DNA of 64,000 nt from Sanguinoderma infundibulare. Taxonomy: Eukaryota > Basidiomycota > Agaricomycetes > Polyporales > Polyporaceae. Below are positions 19,845 to 31,021 of this stretch, piece by piece. Numbering within the stretch: position 1 is the stretch's first letter; each line of letters starts with the position of its first letter. The position numbers and the translations under genes were made by a program. The stretch is from assembly GCA_032821775.1 (NCBI GenBank), contig JAVLRN010000009.1:248001-312000 (forward strand). Reading direction: 5' to 3'. The notes under the pieces were generated by a model. That model saw only the letters and a list, made by a program, of their open reading frames with translations. It made no database searches and was not told the DNA's origin.

Positions 19845-22800
19845 ATGCCAGAAGGGGTTTGGAACCAGCAGGATTACCGTCTTCCCGAGGACGTTACTCC
19901 TGAACACTACGATCTCAAGGTTTGGACGGACCTCAAGGAACTCAAGTTCAGCGGTATCGTCGAAGTCAGGTAGGTATCTCAGTACGGCAATGCGATAGTA
20001 TATAAATTGGCATGGCTGCATACTGACGTGCATGCATACAGCTTGCGAGTCGGAAAAGGGACCTCAAAGGTCGTTCTCAATTCCCTCGCGCTCGAGTTGG
20101 ACGAGGTCTCTCTACACTCCGAAGCGCTGCAAAGCACACAGGGGCCTTCTTCTACTGAATTCGATGACACAAATCAGCGTGTCCTCTTCACGTTCCCGAC
20201 TGCACTTCCAGCAAACTCCAACGCACGGCTTTCCATCTCGTTCAAAGCGGTCATCAGCACCCACATGATGGGTTACTACAAGTCTACCGGCGGCAAGGAC
20301 GGTAACACCGTGTATGCACTCACGCAGTTCCAGGTGAGATACAGATCCCCTTTCTCCATGTCACGAACTGATTTTTTCGGCCAGCCTACAGCGGCACGAC
20401 GCGCTTTCCCTTGTTGGGACGAGCCTAGCTTCAAGGCCACTTTCGCGATCACAATGATTTCGCGCAAGGACACGGTGAACATCAGCAACATGCCTGTCGC
20501 CTTTGAGGAGCCTTATACTCCGCAATCGGAGCTTAAGCATGGCTCATGGATGGCCAAGACATTTGCGTCCCTGGCGCAATCATCTGACTGGAAAATCACT
20601 AAGTTCGAGATAACCCCGCCAGTAAGAATGCATCATTAGTTTATGTCACTGCTGTTTCGCTGAACAGCCCGGCTGCAGATGTCGTCGTACATCATCGCGT
20701 ACGCCAACGGTCCTTTCGCATACCTGGAGAGTTCGTACAAGAGCACCCTGAGCGGAAAGGTCCGACCTCTGCGGTTCTACGGTCAGTCCCTCAGTTTCAC
20801 TTCGCATCGTCGTATGCTGAACAACACTCGTATAGGTACTGCGGACGCCATCCCGCACGCCCAATTTGCTCTGGACACCATGGTCAAGATCGTGCCCATC
20901 TATGAGACAATGTTCGACGTCGAATATCCCCTTCCAAAATTGGATATCTTCGCGGTACCCCTCATTACTCTTGCCTAAAGTGAGTGTGTGCTGACGACCT
21001 TCACAATCCATACAGGTAGATGACTTTGATCTCGGTAAGTCCTGATTGCCTCGCAGATCCACGCACCCCTAACAAATGGCCGTCTTAAACCCTATAGGCG
21101 GAATGGAGAACTGGGTACGCACATAGCAGTTGGAATGTCCGCAGTGCAAGCTCGCGACGCTGATGCTGTCCCCAATTCGTGCCGTAGGGTTTGGTCATTT
21201 GTCGCACGCAGTACCTGCTCCACGATCCGAACTCCAATGACATCCAGAACCAGCAATCGATCGCCTCTATGGTCGGCCACGAGGTCGCTCACATGTGGTC
21301 AGTACAACTTCCATCACCTGTGTATCACGAGATGCTTGATAGAATGCCAGGTTCGGCGATATCACGACTATGGCATGGTGGGATAACCTATACTTGAACG
21401 AGGGTAAGCCACGCGAACACCATGATGAAGCGCACGCTAAAAGACCTTCCACCCTATCTTCACCCTTACAGGGTTCGCGACGCTTGTAAGTCAATAATTT
21501 ACTGTCCATGATGCTGTATATGCCAACAGGGCCTGCATGGTTAGATGGGCGACAAAGCCATTCTCGGTGAGTATTGTATATTTTCATTTCTCCTACTGGT
21601 TCCATTGTTAATAATGCACTGGATATAGAGAGGTAACAGTCCCCTATGCTACATAAATGAAGCAAAGACGTTAAAGACGATGGCAAGGGTTTGGCCAGAG
21701 TGGAAGCCGGACTCCGAGTTCCTCGGCTCGAGCTTCTTCCGCGCAAGGCAGCTCGACGCGAAGCTCTCCTCACATCCAGTTGAAGTCGAATGTCCGGACG
21801 CGAACTCGATCCTCCAGATATTCGACGCCTTGTCATATGCCAAAGCAGCTTCCGGTGCGCCGTTAAGCATTTCTATCCTTCCCAGCGTGTTTGATTTTGT
21901 ATCATCACAGTCCTGCGAATGCTTTCCAGCCACGTCGGCGAAGATCGTTTCTTGAAGGGCGTATCGATCTACCTGAAAAAACATCTGTACAAGAACGCTG
22001 TCACGAAGGATCTGTGGGAGGGTATCCAAATCGCGACTGACCTCGACATTCCGAAGATCATGGACAGCTGGATCAAACAGGTCAGTGCCGACCCAGCCTT
22101 CCATCACGCTTTAGCTTCATACATGGCTTGCAGATGGGCTACCCCGTGCTCACGGTCACGGAAAAAGAGGGTGGTATTCACGTCCGCCAAGACAGGTTCC
22201 TCGAGACAGGTCCCGCTGAGGACAAGAATAACCAGACCATCTGGTAAGGCTACGGATCTGTCGACTGGTTTTCACATTCAGCCTTCTAAATCCGAACCCA
22301 TTCTTCCAGGACCGTCCCGCTTAGTGTCCTCACGGTCGCCGAGGGCGGCAAACCCGTGATGCAGAAGTACATATTCGACACCCGCGAGAAATTCTTCCCG
22401 CTCGATACCAGCAGGCCGTTCAAGCTCAACGTCGACACCACTGGCTTCTGTAAGTAACCTCGCCTTCCCCTTTATGATCCAATATCACGAGCTGGGGTTT
22501 ACCCGTCCTTCCTCCACAGACGCTGTGCAGTACAGCGCTGAACGTCTGGTCAAGCTCGGTCAAACAGCAGCCCTGCCAGACTCACCCTTCTCGCTATCGG
22601 ACCGCATCGGGTTGGTCTGGGATGCGTTCGCGCTCGCGAAGGCAGGGTACGCACCTGTGAGCAGCGCGTTCGGTCTGATCAGCATGCTCCGCGACGAGAA
22701 GGACTGTAAGCACGGTCTGTCTGCTTCCGCTGCTTGAGATTGCTTATAGCGTGCTTGCCTTAGACTTTGTGTGGGACACCATCGCGAACAACATCGGGGA

Positions 22801-23920
22801 GATAGTCTCGACGTGGTACGAGAAGCCGATCGTCGTGGAGCTTCTGAATGCGTTCCGGAGGGTGCGTATCGTACATCTTGTGGATCGACGAAGTGGGCGG
22901 ATCATTGATTATGGCGCGCGGCAGGACCTGTTCATACCCGTCGTGAAGCGACTCGGTCTTGCGTACTCGGTATCGGACTCTCTGAACGACCGACAGCTGC
23001 GCACGCTCGCCATCGAACAAGTCGCAGCAGCCGGTCATCCAGAGTGCGTGTCTTCCCCACCTCTGAGCATCAGCGCGAGTACCCGGGACTAATTGAATGC
23101 CGCACTGATCACAAGGACGGTCGAGGAAGTAAAGGGCTGGTACGCGCACTTTATCCAGACGGGCGACGACTCGAAGATCCACAGCGAGCTCCAGAGCGTC
23201 ACCTTCAGAATCGTGCGTATAGCCCCCCATCCAAACCGAATTGCTCTCGCTCACCCTGCCCTTCCACACCGATTCCTGGAACTTATGTAGGGCGTCCAAG
23301 AGGGCGACCGGCCCGAGTGGGAGCACGCCAAGGCCATTGCGTTGCGGCCCAAGGGCCCCGCGCAAGGCGTCGCAGCCATCACGGCGCTTGGCGCGAGTAA
23401 GGACCCCGAGCTCGCCGAGGCGACGTTCGAGTTCGCACGGACTGAGGTGCGCGACCAGGACATCCACCGCTGCCTGCTCGGCCTGCAGCGCAACCCGCGC
23501 ACGCGGCGGTTCCTCGCGGAGCGCGTCAAGCGCCACTTTGACGAGCTCGAGAGGCGTTACGCAGGCACGTTCAACTTCAAGCGGTTCATCGAGGTGCGTG
23601 GGCTGTCGTCCGCCCGCATGGGCGTGGTGCTGGTGCTAATGATCGACGTATGCGTGGCTTTACCAGGTGTCGTTCCAGAATTTGGCGTCGGACGAGGACT
23701 ATGAGGCTACGGCGGCGTTCTTTAAAGGACGGGACACGTCTGCGTATGACCAGGCGCTCCGTCAGAGCTTGGACAATATCAGGACGCGCGCGGCCTGGAT
23801 CAAGGTTTGTCGTGTCCAAGCATTGGCAAACACTACGACGTGCTGAACTCTTTCGCGATGCAGCGGTCGACGGACGAGCTCACGACGTGGCTGGAGCAGC
23901 GGCCCGAGCCTAAGGCTTGA
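19845..23920 (+). CDS. M1-family zinc aminopeptidase (Ape2/Aap1-like)
   Basis: An intron-rich gene beginning MPEGVWNQQDYRLPEDVTPE and ending EQRPEPKA. The N-terminal beta-sandwich includes QPTAARRAFPCWDEPSFKAT. The exopeptidase signature GGMENWG (equivalent to GAMEN) and the zinc site HEVAH-18 residues-E (HEVAHMW ... LNEGFA) are complete, so the enzyme should be active on N-terminal residues of peptides; no signal peptide is seen, suggesting a cytosolic enzyme. An ERAP1_C-like helical domain follows. The catalytic region is split into very small exons: 21016-21034 (19 nt), 21098-21114 (17 nt), 21188-21297, 21351-21403, 21472-21485 (14 nt), 21545-21566 (22 nt), 21629-21632 (4 nt), then from 21688. 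All junctions restore conserved residues in phase. The gene is convergent with the P450. Confidence 0.92.
21629..21632 (+). other. Predicted 4-nt microexon (AGAG) in the M1 aminopeptidase
   Basis: The preceding exon ends with G after CTC (21566) and the next begins with G before GTT TGG (21688). Inserting AGAG, flanked by ATATAG and GTAACA, gives GAG AGG and the sequence AILERVWPEWKPDSEFL. Direct joining without it shifts the frame. The flanking introns would be 62 and 55 nt, the normal size here. Confidence 0.6.
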
Positions 23921-23961
23921 AGCTGAGTGGGTCGCAACAAGGACACGGGAGTTTGGGAAGA

Positions 23962-24289
23962 CGTACGTCCGCTAGCGAAAAATACATTTGAGCGTTACAA
24001 ACTATCAGATTTCGCACGAGAACATGAAGGAGAGAACCGAATGTACCCCTTCGGGGAGTTGTATTCGGACATATCTTGCTTAAAGGTGACTCACTGTCTC
24101 CCCATGTGGCATCGGCATGCGTTGGAGCCTCAAAGTCCTCGTCCAACGCCAAATGGGGGAACGCGAACCGGCAAAGCCACCATGAAACGCCACAGGCTGA
24201 ATTGCAACGTCCCGTTCTTCGCATCTGTGAGTCGTGTTGACTTGCTGGTAGACGTGAATCTGTCTCGGAGCTCAGATATTGGTGTTTGC
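23962..24289 (-). repeat. Dispersed repeat, copy B (inverse of 3953-4293)
   Basis: This diverged partner of copy A lies between the convergent 3' ends of the M1 aminopeptidase and the P450. Its segment 24126-24180 matches 23654-23708 of the neighbouring aminopeptidase, in inverse orientation, over 55 ungapped positions with about 10 differences. That span covers an intron end and the following exon. No intact frame or terminal repeats were seen. Confidence 0.7.
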
Positions 24290-24586
24290 AAACTGACATG
24301 GTCACTGGCTCGGGCAAGGGCGTGGTGGTCTCGGCCTCACTGGGACTCACCTTCATATTTATGTATTATAGCTGCGCTACCAAGGTCCCGCAAGTGCACG
24401 AATTGTTACCATCGCACTTCAAGATCATGTTAAACATCCAACTACACAACTCTACATGGCAGGAGACAAAAACATTCGGATAAGTCCGTTGATCGAGGCT
24501 CCCTCTCGACAACCAGACCAAGTAAACCAAGACCACCTCCGCTCGTCCTAAGGCCGGGAATCCTGGGGACTCCAACCCGTCCGCTC

Positions 24587-27003
24587 TCACTGGACGAGCG
24601 AAACACGAAGGGGCAGCGCGGCGCCGAGTTCCGGCTTTCCGCGGACGATGGGGACCATGCTGAACGCGACCGTGGCCTTCTGGACTTCGACCTTCTCCTT
24701 CGGGAGATGAAACCGGAAGGTCTCGAGCAATTCGGAGACGAAGACCTGCATCTCTATGACCCTATGAAGGCATCGTACACGTCAGGGCGTCCGCGGTAGT
24801 GGAAAGGATTTTTCGACGCACGAGAACCGCCATCCGATGCATGCGCGGATGCCCGCAGCTATATTCGAAAAGTGAGCCATATGTTGCGCGCGGAAGCGAA
24901 ACGACGGCTTACAGAACGTCAGTCTGGGAGAAGGGGATGAGCTCAGCCATTAAGACACGCGGCGGACAAGAAGGTAAGGCCCACAGGTTCGCAAAAACGC
25001 CCACGTTCGCGGGCTGCTTGGAGGACTCGATGCGGGAGAAACGGTCAGGGTTCCACACGTCGGCGTCCTCGCCCCACACGTCGGGAAGGCTAGAGTCGTA
25101 CCCGCCGAAGTGAGTCCTGTTATGCCTTCCGCAGCGACGCCAGTGAGACGCACGCACCGTTGGTATCCGAAAAACGACGCATGGAAGACCTGGCCAGCTT
25201 TAATCGGAATCTCGGTAATCGTCTCACCCGTGGTTGACACAATCGTGTGCGCAAGGGGGATGACATCGTCCTTCAGTGCAACACGTGGGAGGCCAAGAAC
25301 GATGGGGTGCATCCGGAGTGTCTCCTGTTCGACATGAGGACCGGTCAAATCAGATCCTCTGCCATGCAGCGCGCACATAGCGACACTTGCCTTGATGCCG
25401 TTCATCATGACGGTCATAGAATCCAAGTCTCCTGCAGTAAACTCGTCATGTCCGCGAGCGATGATCTTCGCACGAGTCTCTTTGATCTCATGGCGAAGGC
25501 GCTCCTGGTACTCGGGGTGCCGCGCGAGCTCGTACAACAAGAACGCGATACTGCCCCCCGTCGTCTCGTGGCCCGCGAGTGTCATAGTGAACATCTCGGC
25601 GATGAGCTCCTCGTCGTCCAAGCGCGTCTTCGCGTCCGCAGAGACGTTTGCTTTGACTAAATCCATCGGGTGAGCCCTTCCCCCCGTACGCCGGTGCGTC
25701 GTACCGTGAATGCATGACTTACTCAACAGACTCATGACATCCTTGCTGTCCACGTTCTTCTCCGCGTCTATGTCGGAGCCTTGCTCGCGCAGGATCTGCT
25801 TGCCGTACTCCCTGAAGAGGTTATTTACGTTCAGCAGCCGCTTGTACGGATCCATTGGCAGGTATTTGATCAACTTGAGGATCGGGGTTGGAATGTAGTC
25901 CCATGCAGCACGGAACAGAATGGTCGCCTTTGCTGGATTGTAGTTGAGGTCCTTGCTGCGAATATGTCAAGCTCGACGAGACCCAGCAGTGAAGACACCA
26001 CGGTCCGCTGCACTCACACGAGGTTGTCGTATGCTTTGGAGAGGGCACTGCGTTCGCCGTCGTCGAGGGCATTGTAATTGTAGTCAAACGCCGCTACGAG
26101 GTTGTCAAGTAAGTGCTCCTATCAGGAGAATTGTCACGGCCAGCACCGCAGAATAAGCACCTTCCCCAATGATGTCAAGAGCGGCACGGGCGAGCCACTG
26201 GTACATCTTGAGGTCGAGTTCTCCGGTAGCCACGAGCTCTCCCTTCCACTTCTCTGATAGCTGAGGACAAGTGTCAGACTGCATGAGTATGGGCGTTATC
26301 ATACGACATACCTGGGCGACGATGCGCCGGAACAAAGGCAGGAAGGTTCGCAGTTGCGGAGTGGTGAAAGCGGGATGCATGATCTTCCGATGACGCTGAT
26401 GGTCCTCGCCTGAATGCAAAAGACGCGAGGGAATTATCGAGTGGGAGTAGACGTTAGTGGAATGCTTACCTAAAACACTAAAAGTGCCGGGACCCGTCGT
26501 GAGATATGCCACGAAGTTCTGGGACGTCTTCTTGGTGTAGTTGTAGCCAGACTTGTGGAAGACATACTGGATCGCCTGAGGACCCCACAGTTCAGCGGCG
26601 CGTTCTTTCAAATTGCGGCGGCAAATGTGACGACTCACTTTGGGGTCGACGCTCATAAGGACGTCGGTCTACCCCAGGGGATCGCGGGTGAGCGAGCGCG
26701 CGGGGACGGCGCAAAATTCGACTCACCCCGAAGGCACCCCGGGTGCGCCAAGTCGATCCGTACTTTCTCATCCATTGGACCTCCAACGTCCCTGCGTCCT
26801 CTTGAAGGAAGAGAGAAGCCTCGTGCCCTTGGATGTTGTGAGCAATATTGCTTCGCATAAGGCACTGAAGCCTGCCACTCACCGAACAAGAAGGATGGGG
26901 ATGGGGGCCCTCGGATGTGCCTGATCCCCTTGCTGTTGAATGATCGATAAACAACCCAGACGACGCCAACAGCGATGATTCCTGCGAGCAAGGAGAGCGA
27001 CAT
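24587..27003 (-). CDS. Cytochrome P450 monooxygenase, intact
   Basis: An intron-rich gene starting MSLSLLAGIIAVGVVWVVY, a membrane-anchor helix followed by a Pro-rich hinge (RGPPSPS). Diagnostic motifs in order are the I-helix AGHETTGGS, the K-helix ETLR, a PERF-type NPDRF, and the heme loop FSAGIRACIGWRF with the thiolate Cys, ending VRGKPELGAALPLRVSLVQ. All frames are open across the proposed splices, so it should encode a working ER-bound P450; the substrate cannot be read from sequence. The ETLR exon is preceded by a GC-AG intron (25325-25390), and an 11-nt microexon (24913-24923) supplies part of LLTFS. A decayed copy of the 3' half lies at 1945-2580. I do not assign a CYP family number. 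Confidence 0.9.
24913..24923 (-). other. 11-nt microexon of the P450
   Basis: Read on the minus strand the exon is ACTGACGTTCT, between introns 24924-24984 and 24859-24912. It joins AAC CT to CT GCG GGC and produces NLLTFSAGIRACIGW. The same microexon, with the same flanking intron arrangement, is kept in the pseudogene at 2233-2243. Confidence 0.75.
25325..25390 (-). other. GC-AG intron in the P450
   Basis: The donor is GCAAGT and the acceptor CGAACAG. Removing these 66 nt joins MTVMMNGIK to ETLRMHP. The intron length is a multiple of three and it contains no in-frame stop, so retention would insert 22 residues just before the K-helix. Confidence 0.65.
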
Positions 27004-27063
27004 TGGGAAGCAAGTGATGGGAGAGTTGCTCCTGTCGACGTAGCTTCCACTGTGCGGAGGAGT

Positions 27064-27070
27064 CTTTTAT
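27064..27070 (-). promoter_or_regulatory. TATA-like element upstream of the P450
   Basis: An ATAAAAG sequence on the minus strand lies about 60 bp before the P450 ATG at 27003. Confidence 0.35.
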
Positions 27071-29642
27071 GCAGGGCTTGTCTGTGTTGCGCGTTTACGG
27101 CGAGAAGGCCTTGTGGCAACACATCTTTGTAGAACCGGTGACAAGAGGAGCTTACACAGTCGATGAAGAGCGGAAAGGTTGCCCGTTCAGTCAGATCAGC
27201 TTTGCGGTATGTCGGATACTATCACGTCACTGCCGCCGCAACATAGAAATGGGCATATCAGAAAAGAAACTTCAATGCTTGAGATCATCCGAAGGCGCTT
27301 ACCATGTTTGGAGACTGGTGTTAAACCCCAGACGCTAGCCTGCAGGAATCCATGGACTCAGTCGAATTTTCCGCGTCTGGCTGCAGGTGGAAAAGGACAG
27401 CATACGAGATTTGGTACTTACATTGTTTGCATGTGGTACCGGACCTTGCATTCGTAGCTTGGCCTACATCGTAATCCATGTGAGAGAACCGGGATGGAGA
27501 GAATGGTATTCTTGTTTGGGTCAATTGCCCCGATGGGAGATAATCGATCTTGGGGTTCGATCGTCAGCTCGAAAGCCATCTGCAGACGTGAACTCTGTTA
27601 CCAACCTGATATCACAGGATCCCAAGCGGATGACGGCGACGTCGTGTCTACTACTCCTTTGCGATTCCCGACCGGACTACGTTCCTGCTTGATTTCCGAC
27701 CGGACTTCCTGGAACGACACGGGGAGACGGGAAGACAGGAAGACGGGAAGACTATGAAGAAATTTGAACACGCGCCCGACAAGAGGACTTGCGGGGAAGA
27801 GGACGAAGACAGTCGAACACGCGCACAAGAGGCGCGTCAACTATGCTTTGGCTAATGCGTCGCCTCATCTCTGGGGCGACTCGAACTGAGCGCGATACAA
27901 GTTATGCAGCTGGTTTGGAACTGCACCTTGCATCCGTGTACGATCACCTTCGACGGTGAACACTGGCAGAAAGGTGATGTCCATGGGAAACTAGCCGTAA
28001 TTATTCTTGGTACCTCGTGCCATTTGTACGAGCTCGACATGCATCGTTTCTACACTGTAAACTCGGAGGAACTTCAACTTCCCGAGGAAGTAGCTCTCGA
28101 AGGGGTGTACTGGCTTACTGGTCGTTTATCATGATGATGACCAACGAGAGTTCCCTCTCCGCTCCTCGAGAAAATTAGTTGGGCTTCTACCTTGCTGTGT
28201 GCCATGAATTGAACAGCCAGCAAAGGGAAGGTCAGGTTGCCAGAGAATCTGATGACGAAGGAGGCGCAGTGTCATGGTGAACGGTGACAAGTTGGCGTCG
28301 ATGACGGCGTCGAAGTCACGTCGTGGCCCGGGTGTTGGGCGTGGCTGTGTCCGCGTCTCTTGCGGTCCTCGTCCACATCGTCAAATTCGCCACCTCCCCA
28401 ACAGAAGCCTATTATATGCATATCACAACTGCAGCAATGTCACCTTCATCGTCGACAGTCAGCAACCCCCTGTTCCCACTATAGTCAGTGTTATTGCTCA
28501 TTTCTCTAAGCACTCGCGCCTAAGGATGATTGACAGCATGGTGGAGCGCATGCTATTAGCAGAACTAACGCGGACGCAACAACAGTAGCTTACTTTACTA
28601 TAGTGCAACCTTCCTTTTACCAGACATATGTCGGTGTTCTATGTACCACAATCTATTATGACGTCCGACTTAGCACACAATAAACAAGGGATGAGGGAAA
28701 ACACACAGATCCATTTCCGAACCGCGATACAAGAGTAACTACGAAGAAGTCTATCAGACATGCGCTCTCCTCGCTGGCTAGTGGTCCCGCTGCTGCAAGC
28801 AGCTCGCAGGAGCCGGAAGCCAAACGTCCTCGAGACCGCCGTGAGGCGGCCATGTTCTCGGTTATACGAGGGAGGGCGGGCGTCATCGACTAGACTTGAA
28901 GGATGTGGCATGTGTAAACATGCGAGACTCGAGTTAGTACCTATAAAATAGATCCTAGCTGAGTATGTTCTGAGGAAACAGCAACGCTCGGGGCCAAGCT
29001 TATATCCTACTCGGGGGTGGTCCGTGCGTGAGTGAAGTTTTGCGATCACGTGGAGGGCTGGAGTTTTGCTCGGCCTTCGGGTTGCTCAAGGTGGGACGGT
29101 TACGACACGGTTATCGACGCTAACGATGAAGACCCTCTAGATCTCCAGCCTCCCTTGAACTTTGTTCGACGTCCCGTCCGCACAATCAAGCTGAAGGCTG
29201 GCGAAGCAAAGCTATCATGAGGTGCGCCACGAGGACCGGCTTGCTCGCTACCCGATCGGAGCTTCTGAGGTTCCAACTCTCTGGTACGCACATATTTCTA
29301 GCTGATGCCACTCCCGCGATCGCACCCAAGGGTTGGAGACGGGACCCTGAGCTAAGGCAAGTACCAGATCTCGGGGAGAGGCCTCGAGTCTCGACATGGG
29401 GGTCGAAGCTGTGCAACCGTAAGTACAGTACATACCCGATGCGAATCTGTGTGGACGCCGCGCTGCCGTCACGGTCGTCCGAGTCGAGAACGAAGAACCG
29501 TGCGCGCGCGTGAGGGCCGTGCGTGCGTCCTGGCCAGCGTGGGTGCGCATGGCGCGAGGCGTGTGTGCTGCGGCAGTTGGTCGGCTGCTCGCCCCCATGT
29601 TCAACTTCGAGTCGCGTCCACGTCCGAGTCCCTCATTTAAGG
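27071..29642. other. Gene-poor region, no gene recognised
   Basis: About 2.6 kb with only short frames on both strands and no recognisable domains or convincing exon chains. A stretch near 28105-28145 weakly resembles 38595-38640 (GAGTTCCCTCTC...GCTCCTCGAG), hinting at old dispersed repeats. Confidence 0.45.
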
Positions 29643-29780
29643 ATGACTACCCCCGGTCCTCTGGCGATCGTGATCATCCTCGCGATCGTGCTGCTCACGG
29701 GTGCGGTTAACGTCGTGCTGTCCTTTATACCCCTCGCCCTCTTCTTCGCTGCCGTCGGTTACTTTGTGAAGCATGTCTGA
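29643..29780 (+). CDS. Small membrane protein, 45 aa
   Basis: A short frame starts MTTPGPLAIVIILAIVLLTG and ends FAAVGYFVKHV. It is almost entirely hydrophobic, with two likely membrane helices separated near VNVVLSF, and no charged residues except the C-terminal Lys/His. The stop codon (29778-29780) overlaps the ATG of the next frame (29773-29775) by 8 nt, ATGTCTGA. The match of its length and composition to a small integral membrane protein suggests a real product, but I do not recognise a family. An in-frame upstream extension to 29523 is possible but looks non-coding. Confidence 0.5.
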   Translation: MTTPGPLAIVIILAIVLLTGAVNVVLSFIPLALFFAAVGYFVKHV

Positions 29781-31021
29781 AAGTCAAAAGACCACCACCA
29801 CCACGGCGGCGGCGGCGGCGGCCCCGACGCCGGTCGCAGTCGCGCCCTCCGTCGACACTGCGGCGGTTCGCGAGCTGTTAGGCATGATGAAAGTCACTTT
29901 AGGCAACTTGTGAGTCCTCATCATCGTTGCGTTCTCTGAAGCAGGCTCATCTGTTCTCTGCAGGGATCAGACGTTCAGAACCCTGAACGAACAATCCTCG
30001 CAAGTCTCGTCCCTCGGGCCCACGATGGTACGTCCCTCCCTTGCCCAGCCAGAAGCTCGCCTTCCCTCTCGAATGTTCACCGGCATCATCTCGGGTCGGG
30101 TCACCAGGAAATGGCCGTCGGGAAGTTGAGCGACGTCCGGCGGCAGATCAGGGCCCAAGACAAGAAACAGGACTCGCGCGTCGCGGGCATCAAGCGGATG
30201 CTCAAGGAGGACGTCAAAGTCAAAGCCGCGGAAAACTTGGGGTGCGTCTCCGTCGTCTTTCGGGCGTGTCCTGACCAAAGTTCAATTCGCGGTCTCTCCA
30301 ACAACTTGAAGGGACCACATTCGGGCGCAGATCAGGCTCGAAATCGAGAAGCAGGCGCAGGAGCAGATCGCCCTGCAGATCACCGACGTCCTCCCCGTCC
30401 CGCTCGCCGACCAGGTCGACGACGGCCGGTCGTATCTCGCGCAAGTCAAGAACGCCCTCGCCAACTCGTGCGTCTCAGCCAGAGGCTGCCCTCATCATCC
30501 GCACACGTTCTCACGCCGCGTTCTCTCCTCTTCTATCCTTTCCATATATACACACATACGCACTATAGTGAAGCGCGCCGGAAGAACTCGTCGCTGAAGC
30601 CGAGCCCGAACGACCTCGCGGACGACCTCGCGATCGTCCTACGGCCGAACGGCGAGAGGAGCGCGCTGTACCCGGCCAACCTGCGCTCCCTGTTTTCGTA
30701 TGACTGTATGCGCTCCTGGATCCTCGACTCCGTTCCTGCGCTCACCCGCGTATATGTATGTGGCAGATCCGAAGTCCAAGGAGCTCGTCAACGACTTCGA
30801 CCTGCACGACCACGCCGTGCTCGAGAAGAATCTGAACGGCTTCATGGCCCACATCGGTGCGTTCCGATTTTCGTGCCAATCGATGGCATATCGCGCCGAA
30901 AACGCTGATCGCTCTCGAAACTGTAGGCATCCAGTTCTTCCTCGTCCCCGTCCCTGTGAGCGACGCCGCCAAGGCCAGCGGGCCCGTCCTCATGCCCGTC
31001 TCGGCCAAGTCTCCGACGTAG
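29773..31021 (+). CDS. Conserved-looking protein of unknown function, about 270 aa
   Basis: Exons joined by GTGAGT/GTACGT-type donors keep phase from MSESQKTTTTTAAAAAAP to a TAG at 31019-31021. After a Thr/Ala-rich leader, residues about 30-165 are largely helical and likely coiled (VRELLGMMKVTLGNLDQTFR; VRRQIRAQDKKQDSRVAGIK; IRLEIEKQAQEQIALQITDV). A second region then follows: PSPNDLADDLAIVLRPNGER, then SALYPANLRSLFSYD and FDLHDHAVLEKNLNGFMAHI. No signal peptide or membrane segment is seen. The splice phases and the ordered second half support a real gene. Its ATG lies within the end of the small membrane-protein frame. Function unknown. Confidence 0.7.

Noticed and set aside
21545..21750. 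Premature stop in the aminopeptidase from a retained frame
   Set aside because: The stop appears only if the exon after 21628 is read through GTAACA. Splicing out 21633-21687 restores the conserved protein, so the gene is not a pseudogene.
28105..28230. Possible dispersed repeat shared with 38595-38720
   Set aside because: Only short shared runs (GAGTTCCCTCTC, GCTCCTCGAG, AGCCAGC) are visible; too weak to call without alignment.
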